A DNA stretch of 64,000 bases from Paenibacillus rhizovicinus (GTDB taxonomy: Bacteria > Bacillota > Bacilli > Paenibacillales > Paenibacillaceae). Below the pieces are notes generated by a model, which saw nothing but the letters and a program-made list of their open reading frames with translations, searched no databases and was not told the origin of the DNA. The position numbers and the translations under genes are program-made. The stretch spans positions 3,114,501-3,178,500 of the forward strand of contig NZ_CP048286.1 of NCBI RefSeq assembly GCF_010365285.1, read 5' to 3'. Shown here in pieces: positions 26,209 through 33,755 of the stretch; within the stretch, counting starts at the first letter, position 1, and each line of letters opens with the position of its first letter.

Positions 26209-27486
26209 CTATGTCGCCTCCTTCCCCCGGACGATAACGCCCTGCGTCGTGTAGGTGCCGTTCACGCTGTCGCCGATTGCGATAAATTCCACGCTTGCGG
26301 GCACCTCGCGAACCGTCTCTGCGAACCAGCTGCGGAACGCTTCTTCTCCCATTTCCCACTTGTGATCGTCGTGCCGGAAATCATCCAGCTCGTAGTACCG
26401 GTTGAAATCCGCGTTCGGCGTCGTGACGATCATGCGGTCGAAGTCGACCGTATCGCAAATCCGCCGAATGAGCGCCGCGGCCTCCTGCTCCGGCATATGC
26501 TCGATAACCTCCGTCAAGATCACGTCCACCCGCTCGCCGTTGTACGACTCCAGGAACTGCTCCGCGGACAAGAACGTCGCGATGTTGCCGATGTCCCGCG
26601 CTTCCGCCTTGCGTCTCACGGTTTCGAGCACTTCCTCGTTCAAGTCGACCGCGTAATAGCTGCTGCTGTCGATCTTGCCCGCAAAAGGAAGCGCATAGAA
26701 TCCCTCGCCGCAGCCGATGTCCAGGATAGACTTGTCGAACGGCAGCACGCCCGCGATATGATTCCGTCGCTGCAGCGCGGTTCCTCCGTATTGAAGCGCG
26801 ATGGCATAACGGTCCGTCCGCTCGATGTCGGCTTTGTACTTCTTGAACCGCTCCCGCGTCGACAGGAAGTTGCGGGCGAACAGGCTGCGAATATAGAAAG
26901 GCGCGTCGATGACGTTCAGGCTGCGGATATATTTGTCCAGAATGGCGTCCGAAATGTCGATGTACTCGTCGCCGAACAGCGACAGGAACAGGCAGAGCAC
27001 GCTGACGACATGCAGCAGATGGTAGAGGCTCTTCTGCGTGGTAATCGTCAGCGAGTAGCTCTTATGCGCACGATGCTCCAGCGTAAACGCGCATTCTCTC
27101 ATATGCTTCTCGAAGAACGCAATGTAGCGCACTCGGTCCACATGGATAAGATTGATGAAGAAGCTGTGTTCGAAGCCCCCTGTATCTCTGTCATCCCGGG
27201 CCTTGAACGGCGCGGAGAAGAAATCGTTAATGGCATTAAGCGGAAAAAGCGGCGTATTATAGCGGGAGACGTTCAAATATTCGAAGCTCTCATCCTCATG
27301 CCGCTTGTAGGAAATGTCGTTGGCTGCATCCTTGAAATACACGTTGAAGGCCGTGGCCGTCTCGTCGGAGTACCAGCCGTATGCCATCCCTTTGCGAATC
27401 GGGCGCAGCTGCATGCCGGTGCCCGGATTCTTCTTGATGAGAAACGTAAAATGCGGATTGGCGGATCTTACTTGCACGATAGCCAT
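26209..27486 (-). CDS. hen1: 3'-terminal RNA ribose 2'-O-methyltransferase Hen1
   Basis: The 425-residue protein begins at MAIVQVRSA, preceded by GAAAGGAAG; an ORF extension of 8 codons lacks a site. The N-terminal ~240 residues form the Hen1 ligase-activating domain (begins FTFLIKKNPGTGMQLR). The C-terminal part is a SAM methyltransferase with DIGCGEGFYALPF and the metal-binding EVIEHM motif (E-x-x-E-H). Hen1 both activates Pnkp for sealing and methylates the 2'-OH at the healed 3' end so that the same site cannot be cut again. It overlaps no gene but abuts pnkp. Confidence 0.95.
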   Translation of the reverse strand: MAIVQVRSANPHFTFLIKKNPGTGMQLRPIRKGMAYGWYSDETATAFNVYFKDAANDISYKRHEDESFEYLNVSRYNTPLFPLNAINDFFSAPFKARDDRDTGGFEHSFFINLIHVDRVRYIAFFEKHMRECAFTLEHRAHKSYSLTITTQKSLYHLLHVVSVLCLFLSLFGDEYIDISDAILDKYIRSLNVIDAPFYIRSLFARNFLSTRERFKKYKADIERTDRYAIALQYGGTALQRRNHIAGVLPFDKSILDIGCGEGFYALPFAGKIDSSSYYAVDLNEEVLETVRRKAEARDIGNIATFLSAEQFLESYNGERVDVILTEVIEHMPEQEAAALIRRICDTVDFDRMIVTTPNADFNRYYELDDFRHDDHKWEMGEEAFRSWFAETVREVPASVEFIAIGDSVNGTYTTQGVIVRGKEAT

Positions 27487-27571
27487 TGGAATCTTCCTTT
27501 CGTGAATCAAACTGTCCGGCTGCGCTTAGGTCAAACGAGTCTGCGCTGCAGGACGCTTCTGCAACCTGTCT

Positions 27572-29155
27572 CTACAGCAGCCCGCGCTCCTGCAAAATCT
27601 CCCGGATCCGATCTCTCAGCCGATCATCGGGCTCCACCTTGGCAAGCGACTTCATTCCCGCGATGACACTGTCGTCCCATGCATCAAGCGGCCAAGCTTC
27701 GAGCGCCTTCAGCGCCATGCTGCGATTGCGGATGACCGGGCTTTGCAGCGCGGACGCGATCAGCGTCTTGCCGACGCCGGGATGCGCATCCAAGTCTTGG
27801 ACGATGCTGTCGAGCGCGCCGTGCACGGCGAACTCCGGGCCCAGGCCCATTTGATCGGCCGGGCCGACGGCAATATCCGCAAGAGGCAGCGCCCGCTCCG
27901 CGAAACGAACCAATTCTTCCACGCGGGAACGGTCATCCGTGCGCATCAGCTCGTAGTACAGCGATTGATCCGCCGGGGCCGCCTGCAGTTGGCGATACAG
28001 TTCCGGCCAAACGTCCAGGCCGAGCGCGCGGGCGGCGCGGATAGCCGTATACTGCTCCGCCCGGCTGCCGGAAACGAGCGCAGCCCAGACTTTATCCGGC
28101 CAATCTGCCCGGAAGACAAGAGGCTTGCTGAGCTCGAGCAACCGAATGCGCTCGGCCTCCGTCCATGCTCCTGCATAACGAGCCGCCCAGCGCTCGTCGT
28201 CCCCCGCGTTCAGAAACTCGTAAATCTCCATCATGTCCGCGAGATGCGCCACGCTCGCTCCTCTGTCCCGCGAAAGCCGCAGGAAGTGGCCGAGCACCTC
28301 GGGCGCATGGGCATAATCGTCAATGTCCTCCGCCGGACCTCCTCTAAGGAGCGCGGACAGAATCTCTCCCGCTCCCTCGTATAGCGCCTCATCCACGGCA
28401 TCGCCTGCCAGCGCGAGATGGAGCTCGCCGTTCACCGCGCAGGCGTAAGCGAGGTATTCGTTCATGATGCTGTTGCGGCATCCGTGCCGCAGCAGCCAGG
28501 CTTTGATTTCCGGCGTTGCCGGCTCCAGGCGTTCCACCAGCTGGATTTTGCCCCAGCCATGGACGAACTGCGCAAGCTCGAACAGCTCCTGATTGACGTT
28601 CGCCAAGCTGTTCTGAACGGCCACCGACGCGTACAGCGTAAACTCCTCATGCTTGCCCAGCGTCAGGATCAGGTCGCGATGAAGCTCGGTTTCGAATCGG
28701 CCGAGCAGCGCGATGCCGAACTTCACGACATTCCGGTGGGCACCGTGCTCCGCGAGCCACGTCGCCTCTTGGTAAAGCTGCTCCAGCCGGATGCCGGGAA
28801 ACCCCCGCAGCGCATCCAGCAGCGGATCGATCATGCCGAGGATATCTTCTTCCATGAGCTTTACATAGACGGCGCGCCTCGTTCTCATGCCCGGCTTCCT
28901 GCTGAGCTTGGCAAGCAGCTTCGCGAGTTCGTGTACGCTTGCCTCCTGCCGTTCGCCGCCTGCATGACGGCCGAACGCGCCGTCCAAGCCGCCGGCGACC
29001 CAGCGGAACGGCTGGTCCGCCCAGTACGCTTCATCATCCGGCAGCTTGTCGTCCACGATTCGGCCATGCCGGTCAAGCTGTTCTTGGATCGAGGCGTAGA
29101 TGGACGGCTTTCCCGCCCACGGATACAGCTCTTCTTTCTTGAACAATGAAATCAT
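27572..29155 (-). CDS. Helical repeat protein of unknown function in the RNA-repair operon
   Basis: The 527-residue protein is almost entirely predicted helix with an irregular ~35-45-residue periodicity of Leu/Ala-rich amphipathic segments (e.g. NVVKFGIALLGRFE, RNSIMNEYLAYACAV, VIRNRSMALKALEAWP), consistent with a HEAT/ARM-like solenoid. No catalytic motif, signal peptide or membrane segment is seen. It starts 13 bp after rlaP (AAAGGGTG before the ATG) and ends 85 bp before hen1, so it is a member of this operon. A scaffold or RNA/protein adaptor role is inference. Confidence 0.7.
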   Translation of the reverse strand: MISLFKKEELYPWAGKPSIYASIQEQLDRHGRIVDDKLPDDEAYWADQPFRWVAGGLDGAFGRHAGGERQEASVHELAKLLAKLSRKPGMRTRRAVYVKLMEEDILGMIDPLLDALRGFPGIRLEQLYQEATWLAEHGAHRNVVKFGIALLGRFETELHRDLILTLGKHEEFTLYASVAVQNSLANVNQELFELAQFVHGWGKIQLVERLEPATPEIKAWLLRHGCRNSIMNEYLAYACAVNGELHLALAGDAVDEALYEGAGEILSALLRGGPAEDIDDYAHAPEVLGHFLRLSRDRGASVAHLADMMEIYEFLNAGDDERWAARYAGAWTEAERIRLLELSKPLVFRADWPDKVWAALVSGSRAEQYTAIRAARALGLDVWPELYRQLQAAPADQSLYYELMRTDDRSRVEELVRFAERALPLADIAVGPADQMGLGPEFAVHGALDSIVQDLDAHPGVGKTLIASALQSPVIRNRSMALKALEAWPLDAWDDSVIAGMKSLAKVEPDDRLRDRIREILQERGLL

Positions 29156-29168
29156 CTAGGATCACCCT

Positions 29169-29963
29169 TTATTCGTATTCGTCGTTGGTTTGCTTCCAAG
29201 CTTCCCGCAGCGTCTCCCGGAACATCGCGTCCAGCCTGTCGTCCAGCTTCGCATCTGCCGCAGGCTGTAAGGCCGCGCGCATTTCCAGCTCGTGCAGCCG
29301 CTCTTCCAGATAGTCGTTGATCGGCTTCAGCTGCGGCTCGTAGTCGAGCTCTTCGCCCGATTTCTTCCTGACCAGCAGTTCTTGGATCACCCGCCACAGC
29401 TCGGTGTCCTGCGGAATTAACTGCTCGAGGAGCGTATCGAACGCCATCGGCGGCATCGCGCCGTAACGCTCGATCCATAGGCAGGCCAGAACGGGACGCA
29501 GCACGTAAAAATACTTCTTAATCCGCACCCGCTCGCCCTGCAGATACATCCGGTAGTTGCCGCGAGCCATGTTCAGGTAGTGGTACATGCATGATTTCGG
29601 AGAGAACATGAGCGGCGACATGGCTCGCAGCTGCTCCGCGGCGGAGAGGCTCTCCGCGTATTGAATCGGCGATTGCAGCCACTCCAGCAGCGGCGGGTTC
29701 GACTTGCGGTACAGGTTCAGCGTTTTGCGCAGATCCCAGCCGCTGATGTCCAGCTGGTCGCTGATCGGACGCTCGATGACGTCCCGTTTATCGAAAATCG
29801 ACAGGTACCATTCCGGCTGCCGAATATAGATGAATCGCACATCGTAATCGCTGTCCCGGGACGGGAATCCCCACGCCCGGCTGCCCGACTCGCAGGCATA
29901 CAGGATGCGGATGTTCTCATCTCGTTCCAACCGGCTCAATTCGTCGATGATGGCTTCTCTCAT
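29169..29963 (-). CDS. RlaP-type predicted nucleotidyltransferase (YcgL-like)
   Basis: The 264-residue protein starts at MREAIIDELSRL. The longer frame back to 30140 is rejected because its first 59 codons have a low-quality sequence. It carries the nucleotidyltransferase signature GSRAWGFPSRDSDYDVRFIY (G-S...D-x-D) and a helical C-terminal half. This matches PF10127, named RlaP for RNA-ligase-associated predicted nucleotidyltransferase, which is exactly its context here: first gene of the rlaP / helical protein / hen1 / pnkp operon. It may add nucleotides to RNA ends or modify a repair intermediate. The ribosome site is weak (GTGAGAG). Confidence 0.85.
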   Translation of the reverse strand: MREAIIDELSRLERDENIRILYACESGSRAWGFPSRDSDYDVRFIYIRQPEWYLSIFDKRDVIERPISDQLDISGWDLRKTLNLYRKSNPPLLEWLQSPIQYAESLSAAEQLRAMSPLMFSPKSCMYHYLNMARGNYRMYLQGERVRIKKYFYVLRPVLACLWIERYGAMPPMAFDTLLEQLIPQDTELWRVIQELLVRKKSGEELDYEPQLKPINDYLEERLHELEMRAALQPAADAKLDDRLDAMFRETLREAWKQTNDEYE

Positions 29964-30134
29964 GGCTCTCACGCTCGCTTTTCTTCTATGTAAACCTGTC
30001 GGTGCGAATCCGTTCGGCACTGATCGGCTCTGATCGCCGCAAACCAATTCAGCTGCAAAATCCCTTTGCCCTTTGCCTTTTGCCGCCCTCGGGACGCGCT
30101 TCGTGCTTTCATCATCGCTTGCGGCAGGCAAATT

Positions 30135-30161
30135 GAACATGGCGGAAGTATAACGACGATG
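30135..30161. repeat. 27-bp repeat, copy 1, upstream of rlaP
   Basis: GAACATGGCGGAAGTATAAC plus GACGATG. It recurs at 30341 with one change and, less well, at 32315. On the minus strand it contains TATACT, a possible -10 for the rlaP operon. The rest of the 29964-30468 interval shows no gene. Confidence 0.6.
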
Positions 30162-30340
30162 TTTTTCCTCATATAAAATGCCGTGAACGGAGCCATGGGC
30201 GGCGGAACCCGCCCATGGACGTTCCTCATGCTTACGCTTCGGCGTCCATAGTCGAATGAACCCTTCCTACGCCTCATCGTTCATCACGATCGGCACGACG
30301 TCCGCTTGATAACCTTATCTTCGCTTAGACGCGGCTCCCC

Positions 30341-30367
30341 GAACATGGCGAAAGTATAACGACGATG
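30341..30367. repeat. 27-bp repeat, copy 2
   Basis: GAACATGGCGAAAGTATAAC plus GACGATG, 26/27 identical to the copy at 30135 and in the same orientation, 206 bp away. Confidence 0.6.
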
Positions 30368-30468
30368 AAATAATCGAGAGAAACATGAGGAGGAGTCCGT
30401 TTCAAACACAATTTGCCGGCGGCAATTGCGACACGAGGGTCAGAACCGGCTTGCAAGACAGTGCGATA

Positions 30469-30542
30469 TGACGCGGACGGGATTCGAACCCGCATATCCA
30501 GGCTTGAAAGGCCTGTGTGTTCAACCATTTCACCACCACGCC
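30469..30542 (-). tRNA. tRNA-Glu (anticodon TTC), copy 1
   Basis: A 74-nt cloverleaf is readable: acceptor GGCGTGG / CCGCGTC (two G-U type pairs), 3-bp D stem GTG/CAC, anticodon arm CAGGC-CTTTCAA-GCCTG with TTC at 34-36, T arm GCGGG-TTCGAAT-CCCGT, discriminator A. No CCA is encoded. Its acceptor has one more wobble than copies 2 and 3. Confidence 0.88.
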
Positions 30543-30581
30543 GCAATAAAATCGGGTTACTGATGCTGGTGTGCCGTGCAC

Positions 30582-30775
30582 CTAACGAATCGTATGAACC
30601 TTATTTGGGCAAAAAATGCCGTTTTGAATTTCTAACGAATCCTACAAGCGCTAATTCAAGCAAAAACCGATTTCCGGCCCATTTTCGCGGATTTCCCCCG
30701 CCATAACGACGCTGGAGTTCGTTAGATCCTTCGAGCCCCGATTTTCGAGCCAATAAGCGCTATACGGTTCGTTAG
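30582..30775. repeat. CTAACGAA four-module intergenic element, copy A
   Basis: CTAACGAA boxes at 30582 and 30632 (50 bp apart) and inverted boxes TTCGTTAG ending at 30725 and 30775 (50 bp apart) bound a ~194-bp element. The outer modules are imperfect inverted copies of each other (CTAACGAATCGTAT... against ...ATACGGTTCGTTAG). No ORF is evident. Confidence 0.75.
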
Positions 30776-30868
30776 CTGTGGGCGGGTCCGTTCATCGGTG
30801 TCTCCACAGCACACAAACAAGCCGATTCCGACATGAGGGCCAGAACCGGCTTGCATGACAGTGCACTA

Positions 30869-30942
30869 TGACGTGGACGGGATTCGAACCCGCATATCCA
30901 GGCTTGAAAGGCCTGTGCGTTCAACCATTTCACCACCACGCC
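30869..30942 (-). tRNA. tRNA-Glu (anticodon TTC), copy 2
   Basis: Same cloverleaf as copy 1, with acceptor GGCGTGG / CCACGTC (one wobble fewer) and a CGCAC instead of CACAC before the anticodon arm. No CCA encoded. 400 bp from copy 1. Confidence 0.88.
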
Positions 30943-30981
30943 GCAATAAAATCAGGTTACTGATGCTGGTGTGCCGTGCAC

Positions 30982-31175
30982 CTAACGAATCGTATGAACC
31001 CTATTTGGGCAAAAAATGCCGTTTTGAATTTCTAACGAATCCTACAAGCGCTAATTCAAGCAAAAACCGATTTTCGGCCCATTTTCGCGGATTTCCCCCG
31101 CCATAAGGACACTGGAGTTCGTTAGATCCTACGAGCCCCGATTTTCGAGCCAATAAGCGCTATACGGTTCGTTAG
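30982..31175. repeat. CTAACGAA four-module intergenic element, copy B
   Basis: Boxes at 30982 and 31032, inverted boxes ending at 31125 and 31175; same length and spacing as copy A, a few substitutions only (part of the 400-bp duplication). Confidence 0.75.
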
Positions 31176-31268
31176 CTGTGGGCGGGTCCGTTCATCGGTG
31201 TCTCCACAGCACACAAACAAGCCGATTCCGACATGAGGGCCAGAACCGGCTTGCATGACAGTGCACTA

Positions 31269-31342
31269 TGACGTGGACGGGATTCGAACCCGCATATCCA
31301 GGCTTGAAAGGCCTGTGTGTTCAACCATTTCACCACCACGCC
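31269..31342 (-). tRNA. tRNA-Glu (anticodon TTC), copy 3
   Basis: Acceptor as in copy 2, D arm as in copy 1. It is the promoter-proximal copy on the minus strand; upstream sequence (31345 on) is not part of the repeat. No CCA encoded. Confidence 0.88.
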
Positions 31343-31540
31343 GCGGGTTATCATGCAAGCGAAGGTTTTGCTGCGACGGCCCTTGGCACGCTCTCGCGCA
31401 GTCCTTGCTACGAGCGAAAGCGCCGGCTGTTCGAATGAGAGCGACTTTGGTGGAACACCACGGGAACGCTCATCGAATCTGACGGGCTGAAGCGGTGGCG
31501 CAACAGGCGCTCGATCGGCATTTGAAACCGAAATTTGAAG

Positions 31541-31613
31541 GGAGACCAACCAGACTCGAACTGGTACTTGCGGATTCACAGACCGCCGCGTTTGCCTTTT
31601 CGCCATGATCTCC
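31541..31613 (-). tRNA. tRNA-His (anticodon GTG), possibly degenerate
   Basis: The minus strand folds as a tRNA with G(-1) opposite C73, the His identity element, acceptor GAGATCA / TGGTCTC, D stem GCG/CGC, anticodon loop CTGTGAA (GTG), and T arm ACCAG-TTCGAGT-CTGGT. The anticodon stem GCGGT/TCCGC has a U-U at its base next to the loop. No CCA is encoded. It could be functional or decaying. Confidence 0.6.
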
Positions 31614-31843
31614 ATGATGGGAATGCCCTCGCTCCAATGGCGAAGGCAGCCCGTATGCGATGCCTTTCGGGCATCTCGGGATGCGGATGCCGCCCCGTGA
31701 CCCTCTAATTCGGACGGCTTCGCGGCCGGATCACCATGCTGTCCATTTCACTTTCCAGCTTGTTTTCCATCATGCTGCTCATCGAGCTTCTCGCCATGCT
31801 GCTCACCTCGCTTTCGTCCGGCTGAACGCGTCAGCCACACTGA

Positions 31844-31921
31844 TCTTGCGCTTCTTCTGGTCTTGCTGTTATGTGCTTCCGGTCTTGCGCTTCTTCTAGT
31901 CTTGCGGTTATGTACTTCGGC
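31844..31921. repeat. 39-bp tandem repeat, two copies
   Basis: The 39-bp units starting TCTTGCGCTTCTTCTGGTCT at 31844 and 31883 differ at a few positions. They lie in the 31614-32429 gap. The minus-strand ORF across them (31748-31963) would have a basic 13-residue repeat but lacks support. Confidence 0.55.
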
Positions 31922-31995
31922 GGGGGTATTTTCGGGAAATAAAAAAGACCCCCTGTGCGTCATGGGCTTTCCCTACGGCAATTCACCCATAGAAA

Positions 31996-32022
31996 AAGAC
32001 CGCTCGGCAGCAAGCAGTCTTT
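31996..32022 (-). terminator. Minus-strand terminator in the tRNA/WYL spacer
   Basis: AAGACTGCT / AGCGGTCTT (one G-U) followed by TTTTTC on the minus strand. It implies a minus-strand transcript coming from 32060-32430, upstream of the divergent WYL gene. Confidence 0.6.
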
Positions 32023-32057
32023 ACGTTCACGCTTCTTGAAGTCCCCATGCGCGGCGT

Positions 32058-32204
32058 TCAAGCCGTTGAATACGGCCCGGCGTCCGCGTGGATACGGCGT
32101 CTGCGTTCGTAAAGAATGCGAGTATGATCCAGGCGGCGGGAGCGCTGTTCTTCCTGCCACGGACGATGAATCGGACGTTCGCTTATCTCAATCTTCTCAT
32201 TCAT
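32058..32204 (-). CDS. Possible 48-residue Arg-rich protein
   Basis: The minus-strand ORF reads MNEKIEISERPIHRPWQEEQ then an Arg-rich tail, ending 36 bp before a terminator. It has no clear Shine-Dalgarno. A shorter GTG ORF (MKIRLRRPSAMLKFQ...) behind CGGAGG lies just upstream on the same strand. The terminator argues that something is transcribed here; which ORF is used is not clear. Confidence 0.25.
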   Translation of the reverse strand: MNEKIEISERPIHRPWQEEQRSRRLDHTRILYERRRRIHADAGPYSTA

Positions 32205-32429
32205 GCCGATGGGTTCTAAATGGAACATGCTCCCGCACCTCGTTTCACTGGATTTTGGAATTTCAACATCGCGCTTGGTCTTCGTAACCTGATTTTCACC
32301 GATTGCGCCTCCGGCGAACAGGGCGGAAGTATGGCGACCCGCAAAAATATTTCCATTTTCTTCACCCGTCTTTGCTTGATACAATGGAATCCATACGCAA
32401 GTTCGGTTGAGATTCGAGGGGGAACGCAG

Positions 32430-33755
32430 GTGGCACGGGAAAGCTTCGACAAAGAAATTCAGTTCCTTCGCATGCTGGCATTGGCCGGCGGCGCGTACAG
32501 CAGGCAGCAGTTCGCAGACCGGCTGGGCATTTCCGTACATACCTACGATAAAACGCTGCGCAATCTGAAAGACATGCTCGGCGTGCTCCAGCAAGGCCTC
32601 CCGCTCGACCAGGGCAGCGAGCTGGCCGACGGCCTCCGCTACAATTATTACGAATCCGCCGATCCGCTGCTCCTCTTCCTGTTCCGGGCCAAATCGCTCA
32701 AAGAAACGGAGAGCATCCGGCTAACGCTGCTGCTGACCGCGCTGCAGGCGCGAGAGCTGACGGCCAAGGAACTGCAGGACATCTGCAGCGAGCAGATGCC
32801 GGCCGACGGGCCGCTGCCCGACGAGAAGACCGTTCGGGGCGACCTGAAGTATTTAGAGGAAGTCGGCGTCATTCTGCGCGTCGGCGGCGGCAGGCCGTAC
32901 CGGTATCGGGCGGCGAACGACCTCGTTGATCAGCTGAACGACGAAGAGCTGATGGACCTCTTCGATTACGTCGACGTCATCGCCAATACGCAGGTACCTT
33001 CCGTTCAAGGCTATCTGCTGCGCGATACGCTCAAGAAGGCGCTGCGCAGGCGCGGCTTTGACCCGGATGCCTCGGAAACCCGGCGTTACAAATACCATTA
33101 CCATTCGCGCATTCTGGACGAAGCGCATTTATATCCGATTTTCAGGGCGATCCAGCAGCGGAAGAAGCTGAGCTTCCTCTACCTTTCTCCGAAGAAAGGG
33201 AAGAACTACGCGTCGCAGAACACGAATCCGCTCTTCGAGCGGGAAACGAACGGACTGTCGGAAACGGCGCTGCCGCTGCGGGTCGTGTACGACCACCAAT
33301 ACGGACGCTGGTATCTGATCGCATACCATGGCCGGCAGGGCATCATGAAGTTTCGGATGGAAGGGCTGACGCAGATCGAGGAAGGCGAAGCCGTCGCGGA
33401 AGAAGAGTTTGCACGGCGGCTTGCGGCCGTGCAGGAGCAGATGAAATACAGCTGGGTGACGGATACCCTGCGTACCGTGAAGGTCGTGGCGCGTTTCTAC
33501 AATCCCGAAGGGTCCAACGCGAATTTCGTTCGCGAACGGGTGGAGCTTCAAGGGCAGTGGGGGACGATCGCCGAAGAAACGGATGCAACGTTCCTCTACG
33601 AGATCACGGTCAACGGGATCTATGAAATCAAACCGTGGCTGCGAAGCTTCGGGTCCAGCTGCGAGGTGCTCGAGCCTGCATGGCTGCGCAAGGAATTCAT
33701 CGCGGAGTGGAAGGAGCTGCAGGGCTACTATGAACCTGTTCGAGAAAATTTTTAA
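32430..33755 (+). CDS. WYL-domain transcriptional regulator (first of a pair)
   Basis: The GTG at 32430, 7 nt after GAGGGGG, is chosen over an ATG 210 bp upstream. The 441-residue protein has an N-terminal winged helix (YSRQQFADRLGISVHTYDKT), a middle helical region, and a C-terminal WYL domain (GRWYLIAYHGRQG). WYL regulators respond to nucleic-acid or nucleotide ligands and often control DNA-damage or defence genes. The second WYL gene overlaps its 3' end by 26 bp, so the two proteins probably act as a heteromer, as PafB/PafC do. Transcription is divergent from the tRNA and RNA-repair units. Confidence 0.85.
   Translation: MARESFDKEIQFLRMLALAGGAYSRQQFADRLGISVHTYDKTLRNLKDMLGVLQQGLPLDQGSELADGLRYNYYESADPLLLFLFRAKSLKETESIRLTLLLTALQARELTAKELQDICSEQMPADGPLPDEKTVRGDLKYLEEVGVILRVGGGRPYRYRAANDLVDQLNDEELMDLFDYVDVIANTQVPSVQGYLLRDTLKKALRRRGFDPDASETRRYKYHYHSRILDEAHLYPIFRAIQQRKKLSFLYLSPKKGKNYASQNTNPLFERETNGLSETALPLRVVYDHQYGRWYLIAYHGRQGIMKFRMEGLTQIEEGEAVAEEEFARRLAAVQEQMKYSWVTDTLRTVKVVARFYNPEGSNANFVRERVELQGQWGTIAEETDATFLYEITVNGIYEIKPWLRSFGSSCEVLEPAWLRKEFIAEWKELQGYYEPVRENF

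Larger units (their letters stand above)
30425..31344. repeat. 400-bp tandem repeat carrying tRNA-Glu and an intergenic element
   Basis: Units begin near 30425, 30825 and 31225 with an exact 400-bp period; the third is partial and stops right after the tRNA 5' end (31344). Each full unit has a tRNA-Glu and a 194-bp CTAACGAA element. Only scattered substitutions separate units (for example ACGCGG against ACGTGG in the tRNA acceptor), so the duplication is fairly recent. Confidence 0.85.

Noticed and set aside
25975-27666. 563-codon plus-strand ORF
   Set aside because: Antisense shadow of hen1/pnkp; His/Arg/Val-rich translation with no recognisable motif, while the minus strand encodes clear enzymes.
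30425-31344. CRISPR-like array from regularly spaced repeats
   Set aside because: The 400-bp period is a tandem duplication of tRNA-Glu plus spacer, not short repeats with unique spacers; no cas genes.
31748-31963. 71-codon minus-strand ORF with a 13-residue basic repeat
   Set aside because: The repeat is explained by a 39-bp DNA duplication; no good ribosome site and no conserved motif.
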